Program-made: the position numbers and the translations under genes | NCBI GenBank assembly: GCA_022561145.1 | Contig: JADFRS010000001.1 | Span: 40,322 to 95,422, forward strand | Length of the DNA: 55,101 nucleotides | DNA from: Gemmatimonadota bacterium | GTDB taxonomy: Bacteria; Gemmatimonadota; Gemmatimonadetes; Longimicrobiales; Gaopeijiaceae | Direction: 5' to 3' | Shown: piece by piece, positions 17,454-27,215 of the stretch | How the letters are laid out: the number at the start of each line of letters is the position of its first letter | How positions within the stretch are numbered: position 1 is the stretch's first letter | Notes under the pieces: generated by a model | What the model saw: the letters and a program-made list of their open reading frames with translations, nothing else | Database searches by the model: none | What the model was told of the DNA's origin: nothing

Positions 17454-17593
17454 GGAATGCCTCCATCCCCTCGGGTGTGACGGTATCGCGGGGTCCTCAC
17501 GGTCATCAGCGAGGACGCTAATCGTGCACGGAAGGTGAAGGCCTGCGAGGGGCGTACCCATGGAGGGATACGCCGTTTGTCGAGGGGTGGGGA

Positions 17594-20368
17594 TCAGGCG
17601 CCCTTCGTCTCGTACCAGCTCCGTCCCACGCCACCCTCGGCCACGAGCGGCACGTTGAGTTCCATGGCGCCCTCCATTTTCTCGATGACGATTGCCGCCA
17701 GGGCATCCTCTTCCCCCTCCGGGACCTCGAAGAGCAACTCATCGTGCACCTGGAGCAACATGCGCGCTCCTGTGTCGGCCTCGTCGAGGGCAGCCTGGAC
17801 GTCGATCATCGCGAGCTTGATCATGTCGGCCGCCGTACCCTGGATGGGCGTGTTCTGGGCGATGCGCTCGCCGAACTGTCTGATGTTCCAGTTCTTGGCC
17901 AGCAGCTCGGGTATGAACCGGCGCCGGCCCGAGAGGGTCTCGACGTATCCCTTTTCCCTCGCCATCTCGATCTGTAAATCCAGGAACGACCGCACCCCAG
18001 CAAAGCGCTCGAAGTACTGGTCGATGAAGGCCTGTGCCTCTTCTCGCTCGATCCCGAGTTGTTTCGCCAAGGAGAAGGCTCCCTGACCGTAAAGCGTGGC
18101 GAAGTTGATCGTCTTGGCTTGTCCTCGCATCTCCGCCGTGACCTCGTCCAGAGCGACATCGAAAATCACGGAGGCCGTCTGCCTGTGGACGTCGATTCCC
18201 TGCTTGAACGCAGTGACGAAGGCATCGTCTCCCGAGAAGTGCGCCAGTACGCGCAGCTCCACCTGGGAGTAGTCGGCCCCATAGAACAGATAGCCGTCAG
18301 CGGGAACGAACCCCTTGCGGATCTCTCGGCCGAGGTCGGTCCGAATGGGAATGTTCTGCAGGTTCGGCTCGGACGACGACAGGCGGCCCGTCGCCGCAAC
18401 CGTCTGGTTGAAGCGTGTGTGGATGCGCCCGGTCCTGGGGTTCACGAGCTGGGGAAGGGCGTCCACATAGGTGGACCTGAGTTTCTCGAGCTCCCGATAC
18501 TCCATCATGAGCCGTGGCACTTCGTGGCCCATCGCCGCGAGTTCTTCGAGCACTGAGGAGTCCGTCGACGCACCCGTCTTGGTGCGCTTGAGCACCGGAA
18601 GCTGCTGTTTCTCGAACAGGACCTCACGAAGCTGCTGCGTGGAGTTTAGGTTGAACTCCTCGCCCGTAACCTCGTAGATATCCCTTCTGATGACCTTGAG
18701 GTCACGCTCGAGCCGCTCGCTCATCGCATTGAAGAAACCATCGTCGATCCGAATTCCGGCCCGCTCCATGCGTTCGAGCGTCGGAATCAGCGCCATCTCG
18801 AGGTCGACGAACAGTCTGGTGAGGCCGTGTTCATCGAGTTGGGGAGCAAAGCGCTCGAACAGCCGTAACGCGAGTTCAGGACCCTGGCCCCCGTATGCCG
18901 TCGCCCGAGCCTGGTCGACCTCGGCGAAGGATATGCGCTTTTGGCCGGTTCCCACCACCTCGGCATAGGGGGTCGGAGCTACTCCCAGAAGGTCCTGAGC
19001 GAGAGCGTCGAGCGTGTGCTTGCGGCGGCTCGGATCGAGCACGTACGACGCGACCCCCACGTCGAAAGAGACCCCGCCGAGCGTCACTCCAGCGCCCGCC
19101 AAGAGGACCATGTCGGTCTTCAGATCCCCTCCGACTTTGGCCACGGCCGGGTCCTCCAGCATGTCGACGAACGGCCTCATGGCCGGTGAGTCGAGCGCGG
19201 GAAGATTGGCCACATCGTCTCCACCGAGTCCGAGGTCCAGTTCGCCGGGAGGTGAGTGGGCGAAGGACAGGTAGTGGGTCTCGCCAGGCTCCACCGCTAG
19301 CCCGATGCCCACGACGTGTGCGCGGTGCGGATCGGAGCCAGAGGCGTATACGGCCAACGCCACGCGTCCACTTTCCCGGATCTGGGCCGCCAGTTTCGTG
19401 GCGGCCCCAGTCTCCGTGACGAGATGGGTCGTGAGCTCGATGCGTTCTTCCGCGACCGGCGCATCCGGGCTCCCACCGGGTGCGAACTGCTCGATGAGCC
19501 GGCGGAACTCCAACTCCACGAAGAGCTTGTGCAGCCGCTCACGGTTCGGCTCGCCGACCCGAAGACGCTCCAGGTTCAGGTCGACGTCTAGATCCTTCAT
19601 CAGCGTTACGAGCTGCCTGGAAAGGCGCACTTGGTCAGCCTGTTCCGTGAGCGATTCTCGGGCTCGCTTCCCGGAGATCTCGTCTGCGCGCGCCAGGATT
19701 TCATCGAGACTTCCGAACTGCTCCAGGAGTTTCACCGCAGTCTTGGGGCCGACGCCCGCCGCACCCGGGATGTTGTCGGAGGAATCACCGACAAGGGCCA
19801 GGTAATCCACCACCTTGGACGCGGGAACACCGAACTTTTCGTGGACGTTACGTTCATCGACCCATTCGGCCGCCACGCCTGTGCGCCCCCCCCTGCCGGG
19901 ATTGAGTAGATGCACGCCCGGACCCACGAGCTGGTAGAGATCCTTATCGCCCGAGACGATCACGGTCTCCAGGCCGGCCTGCTGTGCCTTGACGGCAAGC
20001 GTGGCAATGACGTCGTCCGCCTCGTAGTCCTCCAGCTCGACGAGAGCATCGTTGAATCCGGCCACCAGCTCACGAACCCTCGGCAGGCTGTCACGCAGAT
20101 CGTCGGGCATCTTGTCGCGGGTGGCCTTGTACTCCGGATAGACCTTCTCTCGGTGGCTCATGCCGGAGTCGAAGACCACCGCCAGGTAGTCCGGCTGATG
20201 TTTCTCCCGGATGTCCATCAGGAAGTTGACGAAGCCGAACGGGGCGGATGTATTCTCGCCGCGGGAGTTGGTCAGAGGCTTGTTGATGAAGGCGAAGTAC
20301 GCCCGGTAGATCAGCGCGTAGGCATCGATCAGAAACAGTCGAGGGGCGGTCTTTTCGGGGATGTCCAC
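17594..20368 (-). CDS. polA: DNA polymerase I
   Basis: N-terminal 5' nuclease (RLFLIDAYALIYRAYFAF), polymerase motifs (DYSQVELRVLAHFSGD, QAKTINFATLYGQG, LLQVHDELLFEVP). Confidence 0.97.
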   Translation of the reverse strand: MDIPEKTAPRLFLIDAYALIYRAYFAFINKPLTNSRGENTSAPFGFVNFLMDIREKHQPDYLAVVFDSGMSHREKVYPEYKATRDKMPDDLRDSLPRVRELVAGFNDALVELEDYEADDVIATLAVKAQQAGLETVIVSGDKDLYQLVGPGVHLLNPGRGGRTGVAAEWVDERNVHEKFGVPASKVVDYLALVGDSSDNIPGAAGVGPKTAVKLLEQFGSLDEILARADEISGKRARESLTEQADQVRLSRQLVTLMKDLDVDLNLERLRVGEPNRERLHKLFVELEFRRLIEQFAPGGSPDAPVAEERIELTTHLVTETGAATKLAAQIRESGRVALAVYASGSDPHRAHVVGIGLAVEPGETHYLSFAHSPPGELDLGLGGDDVANLPALDSPAMRPFVDMLEDPAVAKVGGDLKTDMVLLAGAGVTLGGVSFDVGVASYVLDPSRRKHTLDALAQDLLGVAPTPYAEVVGTGQKRISFAEVDQARATAYGGQGPELALRLFERFAPQLDEHGLTRLFVDLEMALIPTLERMERAGIRIDDGFFNAMSERLERDLKVIRRDIYEVTGEEFNLNSTQQLREVLFEKQQLPVLKRTKTGASTDSSVLEELAAMGHEVPRLMMEYRELEKLRSTYVDALPQLVNPRTGRIHTRFNQTVAATGRLSSSEPNLQNIPIRTDLGREIRKGFVPADGYLFYGADYSQVELRVLAHFSGDDAFVTAFKQGIDVHRQTASVIFDVALDEVTAEMRGQAKTINFATLYGQGAFSLAKQLGIEREEAQAFIDQYFERFAGVRSFLDLQIEMAREKGYVETLSGRRRFIPELLAKNWNIRQFGERIAQNTPIQGTAADMIKLAMIDVQAALDEADTGARMLLQVHDELLFEVPEGEEDALAAIVIEKMEGAMELNVPLVAEGGVGRSWYETKGA

Positions 20369-20377
20369 GGCGCTCGC

Positions 20378-21388
20378 TCAGCCCGAGGCGGGAGGGGCAG
20401 GCTCACAAGTGATGTAGGTCCAGGACGCCCCAAACGTGCTCTGACCCACGAACATGCGCTGCAAGGAGGCGCGCATCAGTGACAGCCTGTCCTCGATGAC
20501 CCGCTGGGCGGTGGGACTACCCGTGACCTTTTCGGCACCGCCGACCCATCCCAGGACGCCCTCGTGGTATACTGAGAGAAAGTCGTACCACTGGTCCACC
20601 CGGGCAGGAATGGTCATCCGCTCGACGCTTGTGATCCGAAAACCCTCCTGCTCGAGAACCTCGACGTAGTACTCCAGGGCACGGACCGGCAAGAAGTACT
20701 TGTTCCGAAGCGTGTCGTGAGCCTCGACGTAGTCCGCGTCGGTCAATACGTCCCGATAGGCTTCGTATCCCGAGTCCTGCAGAACGATCTCTCGAGCCGT
20801 CTCGTGGATCACGTGGACCGTCTCGTCGATGAGCCAGTCCGTCTCGCCCATCTCGGGGTGGCGGATGTTTCCCGACTGGATGAACACCTTGCCGTTCGGC
20901 TTGAGCACCTCCCGCCAGGCTCGAACCGTGTCCGCGAGATCGAAGTAGAGGTGGACGGCGTTCGTGGACACCAAGGCCTCGACGCGGCGTTCCAAGACGG
21001 CAGACCCGACGACCTCGTCGACGCGCTCGAGCCGACGCTCCTCCCGCAAATACCGGATGTGCCGAAACGCCACGCGCCGCTCGTTCCTGAACTTCTCGAG
21101 CGCCAATCTCAGGAATTTCGGCGACGAGTCGACCACCAGCACGCCACAGTCCAGATCGGGGAACTCACGCAACAGACGCTGCGCAAGGATTCCGGTGCCT
21201 CCGGAATAATCGATGAGAATAGAGCCGCTCTCGAGCGCCTCACCGAGCTGGTGCAAGGTATGGTCCAAGTTCGCATACCAACCGTGCGCTTCGACCGAGT
21301 CGTAGTTCAGCGCGAGAGCTTCAACAGGCTGCTGAACCCAATCGGCGTCTGGTATCCTGGAAAACGAGTTTGGCCATTCAAAGGACAT
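20378..21388 (-). CDS. Class I SAM-dependent methyltransferase
   Basis: SILIDYSGGTGILAQRLL motif I, ALVSTNAVHLYFDLADTVRAWREVLKPNGKVFIQS. Start ATG 21388. Confidence 0.8.
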   Translation of the reverse strand: MSFEWPNSFSRIPDADWVQQPVEALALNYDSVEAHGWYANLDHTLHQLGEALESGSILIDYSGGTGILAQRLLREFPDLDCGVLVVDSSPKFLRLALEKFRNERRVAFRHIRYLREERRLERVDEVVGSAVLERRVEALVSTNAVHLYFDLADTVRAWREVLKPNGKVFIQSGNIRHPEMGETDWLIDETVHVIHETAREIVLQDSGYEAYRDVLTDADYVEAHDTLRNKYFLPVRALEYYVEVLEQEGFRITSVERMTIPARVDQWYDFLSVYHEGVLGWVGGAEKVTGSPTAQRVIEDRLSLMRASLQRMFVGQSTFGASWTYITCEPAPPASG

Positions 21389-21463
21389 GGAGGCGCAAAC
21401 TAGAGGCCGCCCCGGGCGCCGGAAAGCCATGCTCAAACAGACGACACCCTCACCAAATAGAAA

Positions 21464-21493
21464 GGGCGCCCCGCGTAGAACCGCAGGGCGCCC
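21464..21493 (-). terminator. Rho-independent terminator downstream of csp
   Basis: GC-rich inverted repeat gggcgccc...gggcgccc; on the - strand it is followed by TTTCTATTT. Confidence 0.75.
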
Positions 21494-21516
21494 ATCTTGT
21501 CAACTCCGACGGCCCG

Positions 21517-21717
21517 TTAGGCGCGAATTACCACCGCGGCTTGGAGCCCCTTCTCGGATTCGCGAAGCTCGAATTCGACCTCCTGACCCTCGCGCAGAGT
21601 GCGAAATCCCTCGCCCTCGATTACCGAAAAGTGGACGAATACGTCATCACCGTCGGGTCGGGTGATGAAACCGTATCCTTTGGAGTCATTGAACCATTTG
21701 ACGGTCCCTCTGGACAT
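21517..21717 (-). CDS. Cold shock domain protein
   Basis: [51 protein letters not shown]: canonical CSD with RNP1/RNP2. Confidence 0.97.
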   Translation of the reverse strand: MSRGTVKWFNDSKGYGFITRPDGDDVFVHFSVIEGEGFRTLREGQEVEFELRESEKGLQAAVVIRA

Positions 21718-21867
21718 TCGGCAACTCCTTCCTACGTCTGGCTAATCTGCTCTGCGTCCGCCCTTCCCGCAGGAGAGAGGAGGCAGCGGGTCGCACCCGT
21801 ATCTCAAGCTTAGAACGGGCAACTCACCACCGCAAGATGGACGTGCCGCGTCACCGGTGAATCCCGC

Positions 21868-24174
21868 TCAGAAACCGACATCCTCTCCGTAAAGCACTCT
21901 GTACACCGCCAGAAATTTCTGAACGCTCTTCACGTAACCCCTGGTTTCCTTGAAGGGGATTCGCTCGGTGAAGCGGGAAGGATCGACGATCTCGGGGAAG
22001 TTGCGCCAACGGTTGGCCCGGCTGGGGCCGGCATTATAGGCCGCTAGAGCGAGTGGGATATTGTCCCCGAAGCGTCCCGCCATGTCAACCCAGAATCTGG
22101 TCCCAAGATGGACGTTGATCTCGGAAAACTCGAGAGTGGCCGCCGTGAAGGCCCGGACGCCCTCCGCACGCGCGAGTTCGCGGCCCGTCTCGGGCATTAT
22201 CTGCATTAAGCCGATCGCCCCGGCGCTCGATCGGATCACAGCAGAAAAGGCGGACTCCTGCCTGATCAGGGCCGCGAGAAAGATCGGATCAACCCCGCGT
22301 TCGGCGGCCTCTCGCTTCACGATCTCGCGGTACGGGAACGGGTAGATCACTCGCAACAAACGCAGATCGGGCGGCCGGCCTCGAGCCCGGATGTCCCAGC
22401 CTAGCCCGACCCCCTCGACCGTGAGGCCCCGAGCTATGAACGCCTCTGCCAGGGCGAACTTCGCGTCCAACGACTCGTCCGAGCGCTCCACCAAGCGATC
22501 GACGACCGTTTCCGCTGCCTCATCGAGGCCGACCTCCCGAAGCAGATCGAGTGTCTCCAGTTCCCCGGAAAGCCACGGCGGCGCCATAGGTTCGGACCCC
22601 TCGGGAAAGTCCATCCTGAACGGCGTTCCATCCAAGTCGGCAGCCAGGGCGGAGTAGTATGACAGTGGGAAGCGTCGCCGCAGAAGCTCGAGATGCCCCC
22701 GGGCCCGCGCCTCGTCGTTCAGGGCGTACGCGGCCCTGGCGGCCCAGTACGCCGCTTGATCCCAGCGGCCTCCCTCCGGGAGAGTCTCCAGGTAATGCTC
22801 GTAGACATCGGCTGCCGCCTCGAACTCCTTACGCTGTAGGTGGATCTGGCCCAACCGCATGCGAGACAATCCCGCACGATCGACTCCCGGCGCCATATTG
22901 GCGGCTCGGCGATATTGGCCCGCGGCGGCAACGAGGTCTCCGCGATCGTGGAGTTGGTCTGCCCTGAAGAAGATGACGGAGACAGCCTCGGCGCTCTCCG
23001 GAAAACGTTCTACGATCCACTCGTCGATCGTCCGGACAGCGTCCCTCCGGCCTTGGGTCCGCCGCACCGTACGCCACTCGGTCAATAGCCTCAGCTCGAA
23101 GTCGCCATCAGCCGACTCGGCGAGGCCCCGGAACTTACGGATGGCATCGTCGTGCCTGCCCACCGCCGAAAGAAGGCGTGCCCGATCGAGAAGCACCTCC
23201 TGCGAGCGCGACGAGCCCGCATCCCAGCCGTCGATATGCATCTCGACGGCCCGAAGCGCCCGCGGCGCGTCACCCGTCGCGGCAAGAGCCACCGACAGCG
23301 GGAGCGCCTCCTCGGCACCCGGATCACCCATCTCGAGGATCATTCTGGCAGCTCGGCCCGCGCTCCCGCCCCTGGAGCGCAACGCAAAAGAGCTGGCCGC
23401 CGCCGCCAAGGCGCCGGCAGAGTCGGTGGTGGCCAACATGAGCTCGGCGATGGTCTGTAGGGCGAACGCTCGGCGGCCCGAAGAGAGGCTGGGAAGCATG
23501 GTGCCATAGCTCTCCACCGCAGCCGTGGTGTCACCCGCGGAAAGGTGGGCGCGCGCAACCAGATTCCACGCTCGGGAAAGGGCCGCGGGATCGGAGATCA
23601 CCGCCAAGACGGCCCGGACACGGTCCGGGTCTCCTCCCTCCGAGGCCCTGCGAGCCATCTGGAGAGCGACCCAACTGGCTGCGACCGGCTCGGCACGCGC
23701 CAAGGCCCGGAGATCCGGCATCGCCTCCTCACGCGAGGCCCGATCCAGCGCGTTCGTCCGCCTCATTCGGGTAGCCGCTGAAGGACTCCCGTGACCCAGG
23801 TTCAGATAATACGTGTATCCGTCTGCCGCCTCACCCCACCGACCGGACTCCTCCAGCGCCCGCGCTCTCAGCAGGAGGCCCCGGCCGTCGTAGAGATCGT
23901 CGAGCCATTCGGCCTCATCGAGAATCACGAGGGCCGCCGTCCAATTTCCCCACCCGGCCTCCGCCTCCGCCAGCAGCAGCAGCTCGGGAGGGTGTAGAGG
24001 ACGGTCTTCGGCGAGTCGCCTCAGGATCTTCGTGGCATGCCAATGCCGGCCCACCTCGACTTCCGCGCGGGCGGAATCCGCCGCGGCCTCAGTCGGGCCA
24101 GGGACTTGGGGACTCGTGCGCGGGCCTAGCCCAACGCCGGCGACCAGAAAGGGAATCAGGAGCGCTCGCTTCAA
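21868..24174 (-). CDS. Soluble lytic murein transglycosylase with N-terminal TPR-like helical repeats
   Basis: SLT core ALIRQESAFSAVIRSSAGAIGLMQIMPETGRELA, LAAYNAGPSRANRW. Probable TTG start at 24174 (MKRALLIPFLVAGVGLG signal); the track's 24291 start overlaps a terminator. Confidence 0.9.
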   Translation of the reverse strand: MKRALLIPFLVAGVGLGPRTSPQVPGPTEAAADSARAEVEVGRHWHATKILRRLAEDRPLHPPELLLLAEAEAGWGNWTAALVILDEAEWLDDLYDGRGLLLRARALEESGRWGEAADGYTYYLNLGHGSPSAATRMRRTNALDRASREEAMPDLRALARAEPVAASWVALQMARRASEGGDPDRVRAVLAVISDPAALSRAWNLVARAHLSAGDTTAAVESYGTMLPSLSSGRRAFALQTIAELMLATTDSAGALAAAASSFALRSRGGSAGRAARMILEMGDPGAEEALPLSVALAATGDAPRALRAVEMHIDGWDAGSSRSQEVLLDRARLLSAVGRHDDAIRKFRGLAESADGDFELRLLTEWRTVRRTQGRRDAVRTIDEWIVERFPESAEAVSVIFFRADQLHDRGDLVAAAGQYRRAANMAPGVDRAGLSRMRLGQIHLQRKEFEAAADVYEHYLETLPEGGRWDQAAYWAARAAYALNDEARARGHLELLRRRFPLSYYSALAADLDGTPFRMDFPEGSEPMAPPWLSGELETLDLLREVGLDEAAETVVDRLVERSDESLDAKFALAEAFIARGLTVEGVGLGWDIRARGRPPDLRLLRVIYPFPYREIVKREAAERGVDPIFLAALIRQESAFSAVIRSSAGAIGLMQIMPETGRELARAEGVRAFTAATLEFSEINVHLGTRFWVDMAGRFGDNIPLALAAYNAGPSRANRWRNFPEIVDPSRFTERIPFKETRGYVKSVQKFLAVYRVLYGEDVGF

Positions 24175-24271
24175 GTTCGCACCACGGTGTTCGCACTCCT
24201 CGAGGTTGTTGACGCTTCCTTGCGTACGCCTACGGGTGGTGGGGAGATCCACCTCATTCGGGAGACGCGAC

Positions 24272-24305
24272 AAAAAAACGAGGCCACCCAAAAAGGGTGG
24301 CCTCG
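24272..24305 (-). terminator. Rho-independent terminator downstream of the ExbB/TolQ-like gene
   Basis: Perfect 11-bp stem CGAGGCCACCC / GGGTGGCCTCG with a 5-nt loop; on the - strand followed by T7 (A7 at 24272-24278). Confidence 0.9.
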
Positions 24306-24332
24306 CTGCGAGACTCGTCGGAGCGCTTGATG

Positions 24333-25040
24333 TCAGCGTGCGGCGGCGCGTTCCGCCTCCATGGCGTGGAGCGCGTCGATCATCTTCTGGGCCGACTCTT
24401 CCATGTCGATCACCAGGCTGTCGATGCGAGACACGAAATAGTTGTGCGCGATGCTCACCGGAATGGCGATTGTGAGGCCCGCCGCCGTGGTCAGCAACGC
24501 AACCTTGATCCCGCCGGCCACCAGAGTCGCCTCGACCTCACCCGCGGCTTCGATCGACTCGAATGCGATGATCATCCCGATCACCGTGCCGAGGAAGCCC
24601 AGCAGGGGCGCGATGTTCGTGAGCGTAGCGAGAACCACCAGACCCTTCTCGAGCTTGCTCAACTCGATAAGCCCCTGGTTCTCGATGGCCTTCATGACCC
24701 GCTCGGTGCCTTCCTCGTGCCGTTCAAGCCCAGCATAGAGAATGTTTGCGGCAGGAGCGTCGGAGTTCCTGGTGGCCTCGAGCGCCTCGTCGATGCGATG
24801 CTCGGCGAGGAGTTCGTCTACCTCACCGAGAATCTTCTTAGTCCGAGAACTTTTTGCCGCCAGGTCGAAGAACTTCCAGATGATCATCACAATACCGAGA
24901 ATCAGGCAAGCCCCGAGAGGCCAGCGCATGAAGCCCGTCTCGTCCCAGATGAAGGCGAGTCCCTCGCCGAGAGTCTGATCTTGTGCTTCAAGCCCTGGAA
25001 TCTGGAGCAGAGCGCTGTAGACTCGCATGAAACCCACCAA
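24333..25040 (-). CDS. MotA/TolQ/ExbB proton-channel family protein
   Basis: LVVLATLTNIAPLLGFLGTVIGMIIAFESI...GGIKVALLTTAAGLTIAIPVSIAHNYF: characteristic of the family. Confidence 0.92.
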   Translation of the reverse strand: MVGFMRVYSALLQIPGLEAQDQTLGEGLAFIWDETGFMRWPLGACLILGIVMIIWKFFDLAAKSSRTKKILGEVDELLAEHRIDEALEATRNSDAPAANILYAGLERHEEGTERVMKAIENQGLIELSKLEKGLVVLATLTNIAPLLGFLGTVIGMIIAFESIEAAGEVEATLVAGGIKVALLTTAAGLTIAIPVSIAHNYFVSRIDSLVIDMEESAQKMIDALHAMEAERAAAR

Positions 25041-25165
25041 AAGGACCTCCAGCCGCAGTGTCGAATTCTAGTGTTCCCCATCGCCATGATGGGGCCGAAA
25101 ATCTCGCTGTTCCCAATTGCTTTTTTCGCGAAGGCCCGGAAACTGAACGTGCTCCCCCAGGACTG

Positions 25166-26233
25166 TCAAGCCCCTCCCCCGAGGCGTGACCGCTCCTTGA
25201 TGCAAGCCACGAAACACCCCTCACCACATTCTTCGAGATCAGGCATGTCACGGCGGCACTCTTCGTCCTTCTTCGGGTGTGAGCACCGAGGATGAAACAC
25301 ACAGCCAGAGGGAGGACTCATCGGGCTCGGCGGGTCACCCGTCAACATGGTACGCTCGTAACCGGGTTCAGACTTCCTGTCGAGTGAAGGAACAGCCGAG
25401 AGCAGGGCTTTCGTGTAGGGGTGTCGAGGCGCGCGGTAGAGCCGTTCGGCGGGGCCGATCTCGACGATCTTGCCCAGATACATCACGGCCACCCGATCAC
25501 ACAAATGCTCGACCACCGCCAGATCGTGGGCGATGAACAGGTATGCGAGGCCCAGATCGGCCTTGAGGTCCGACAACAGGTTCAGAATCTGAGCTTGCAC
25601 CGACACATCCAACGCCGACACCGGCTCGTCGAGCACAATAAATTCCGGCTCGACGGAAAGTGCACGCGCGATCCCGAGTCGTTGGCGCTGGCCGCCACTG
25701 AATTCGTGCGGGTATCGACCCGCGTGCTCCGCCCGCAGACCAACCAACTCGAGTAACTCTACGGCCCGCCGCCGCCGGCCCGTGGCCTCCCCGGCCAGAT
25801 GGTGAACCTGCAGGACCTCCTCTAGCATGCCGCCGGCCGTCAAGCGAGGGTTGAGGGAGCCAAACGGATCTTGAAACACGATCTGAGCCCGCCCTCGGAA
25901 AGCACGGAGGGCGCGTGCGTCCATGGACAGGACATCGACACCGTCGAAAACCACCCGCCCGCCCGTGGGTTCGAGCAGGCGAAGCAGCGACCGGGCCGTC
26001 GTGGACTTCCCGCACCCCGACTCCCCGACCAAGCCCAGGGCCTCCCCTCGCCCAACCGTAAAGCTGATGCCGTCGACGGCCCTCACCAAGCCGCGAACCC
26101 GGCCCGAAGCTCCATCGCGCGCAGCGAAATGCATGGACAGGTCCATGACCTCGAGGAGGACCTCGGCCTCGCCGGCGATCATGCTCGCGTGTCCTCCCGT
26201 GCGGCCGCGGTTTCGGGAGACTCCAGCCAGCAT
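25166..26233 (-). CDS. Oligo/dipeptide ABC transporter ATP-binding protein (DppF/OppF)
   Basis: GESGCGKSTTARSLLRL, FSGGQRQRLGIARAL, FIVLDEPVSALDVSVQAQ, C-terminal Cys-rich oligopeptide tail (GCVFHPRCSHPKKDEEC). Confidence 0.95.
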   Translation of the reverse strand: MLAGVSRNRGRTGGHASMIAGEAEVLLEVMDLSMHFAARDGASGRVRGLVRAVDGISFTVGRGEALGLVGESGCGKSTTARSLLRLLEPTGGRVVFDGVDVLSMDARALRAFRGRAQIVFQDPFGSLNPRLTAGGMLEEVLQVHHLAGEATGRRRRAVELLELVGLRAEHAGRYPHEFSGGQRQRLGIARALSVEPEFIVLDEPVSALDVSVQAQILNLLSDLKADLGLAYLFIAHDLAVVEHLCDRVAVMYLGKIVEIGPAERLYRAPRHPYTKALLSAVPSLDRKSEPGYERTMLTGDPPSPMSPPSGCVFHPRCSHPKKDEECRRDMPDLEECGEGCFVACIKERSRLGGGA

Positions 26234-27213
26234 CGGGCGGTCCTTTCGGATCCTGCAATGGGCAGGAGATCGGGAGCTTGCTCAGCGCACCGATCCATCA
26301 CGAAGGCACAGCGCGGGTGAAACCGGCAGCCGTGAGGCCAAAGGTTGGGGCTGGGAGCGACGCCCGGTATCACGGCCAGCCGCGTACCCCTGGAACGCCT
26401 CCCCGGAAGCGACGCAAGCAGCCCCTGGGTGTAGGGGTGCCTGGGATGATGGAATACCTCCTGTGCGGAGCCCTCCTCGACGATTTGACCGGCATACATC
26501 ACGGCGACCCTGTCGCAGAACTCCGCGACCACGCCCAGGTCATGGCTGATCAACAACACCGCCATGCCCCGTCGCTGCCGTAGGTCGGAAAGGAGACCCA
26601 GAATCTGCGCCTGAGTCGTCACGTCGAGCGCGGTGGTGGGCTCGTCGGCAATCAGGAGTCGCGGCTCACAGGAAAGGGCCATGGCTATCATGACGCGCTG
26701 TCGCATGCCCCCCGACAGTTGGTGGGGATATTCACCGAACCGGACCTCGGGATCCGGGAGCCGGACCTCGGCCAAGAGCTCGACCGCGACCGCGGCAGCC
26801 TCGCGCCCCCTCAACCCCCTGTGGAGCTGAAGCGCTTCCACGACCTGGCTCCCCACCCGATGCACAGGGTTGAGCGAGGTCATGGGCTCCTGAAAGATCA
26901 TGGAAACTTCATTGCCCCTCATGCGCCGCAATCTCGCCTCTGCGGCTCCCACGAGCTCCTCCCCTTCGAACCGGATCGAGCTCCCGGGGAGGATCTCACC
27001 CGGCGGACTGGGCACGAGCGCCATCACCGAGAGCGCCGTCATGGTCTTTCCGCAGCCCGATTCACCGACGAGACCCAACGACTCGCCGCGCTCGACTCGA
27101 AGACTGACTCCGTCTACGGCCCGTGCTGTTCCAGTGCGGGTATGGAGGTAGGTTCTCAACTCGGAGACCTCCAGGAGAGCCTCGTCCGCCCGGGTGCGTG
27201 TCACAATGTCCAT
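26179..27213 (-). CDS. Oligo/dipeptide ABC transporter ATP-binding protein (DppD/OppD)
   Basis: [65 protein letters not shown]. Start ATG 27213. Confidence 0.95.
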   Translation of the reverse strand: MDIVTRTRADEALLEVSELRTYLHTRTGTARAVDGVSLRVERGESLGLVGESGCGKTMTALSVMALVPSPPGEILPGSSIRFEGEELVGAAEARLRRMRGNEVSMIFQEPMTSLNPVHRVGSQVVEALQLHRGLRGREAAAVAVELLAEVRLPDPEVRFGEYPHQLSGGMRQRVMIAMALSCEPRLLIADEPTTALDVTTQAQILGLLSDLRQRRGMAVLLISHDLGVVAEFCDRVAVMYAGQIVEEGSAQEVFHHPRHPYTQGLLASLPGRRSRGTRLAVIPGVAPSPNLWPHGCRFHPRCAFVMDRCAEQAPDLLPIAGSERTARCWLESPETAAAREDTRA

Positions 27214-27215
27214 GG

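Noticed and set aside
17493-17516. Inverted repeat GTCCTC...GAGGAC between polA and ssb
   Set aside because: Only 6 bp with a 12-nt loop and no T-tract; weak for a terminator or operator.
19886-19893. C8 homopolymer in polA
   Set aside because: Shorter than the G10 tract and in an essential housekeeping gene; phase variation is unlikely.
26740-26771. 11-bp direct repeat ccggacctcgg spaced 21 nt in dppD
   Set aside because: Lies in a conserved DppD segment of normal length ([22 protein letters not shown]); only two short copies, probably codon-driven.
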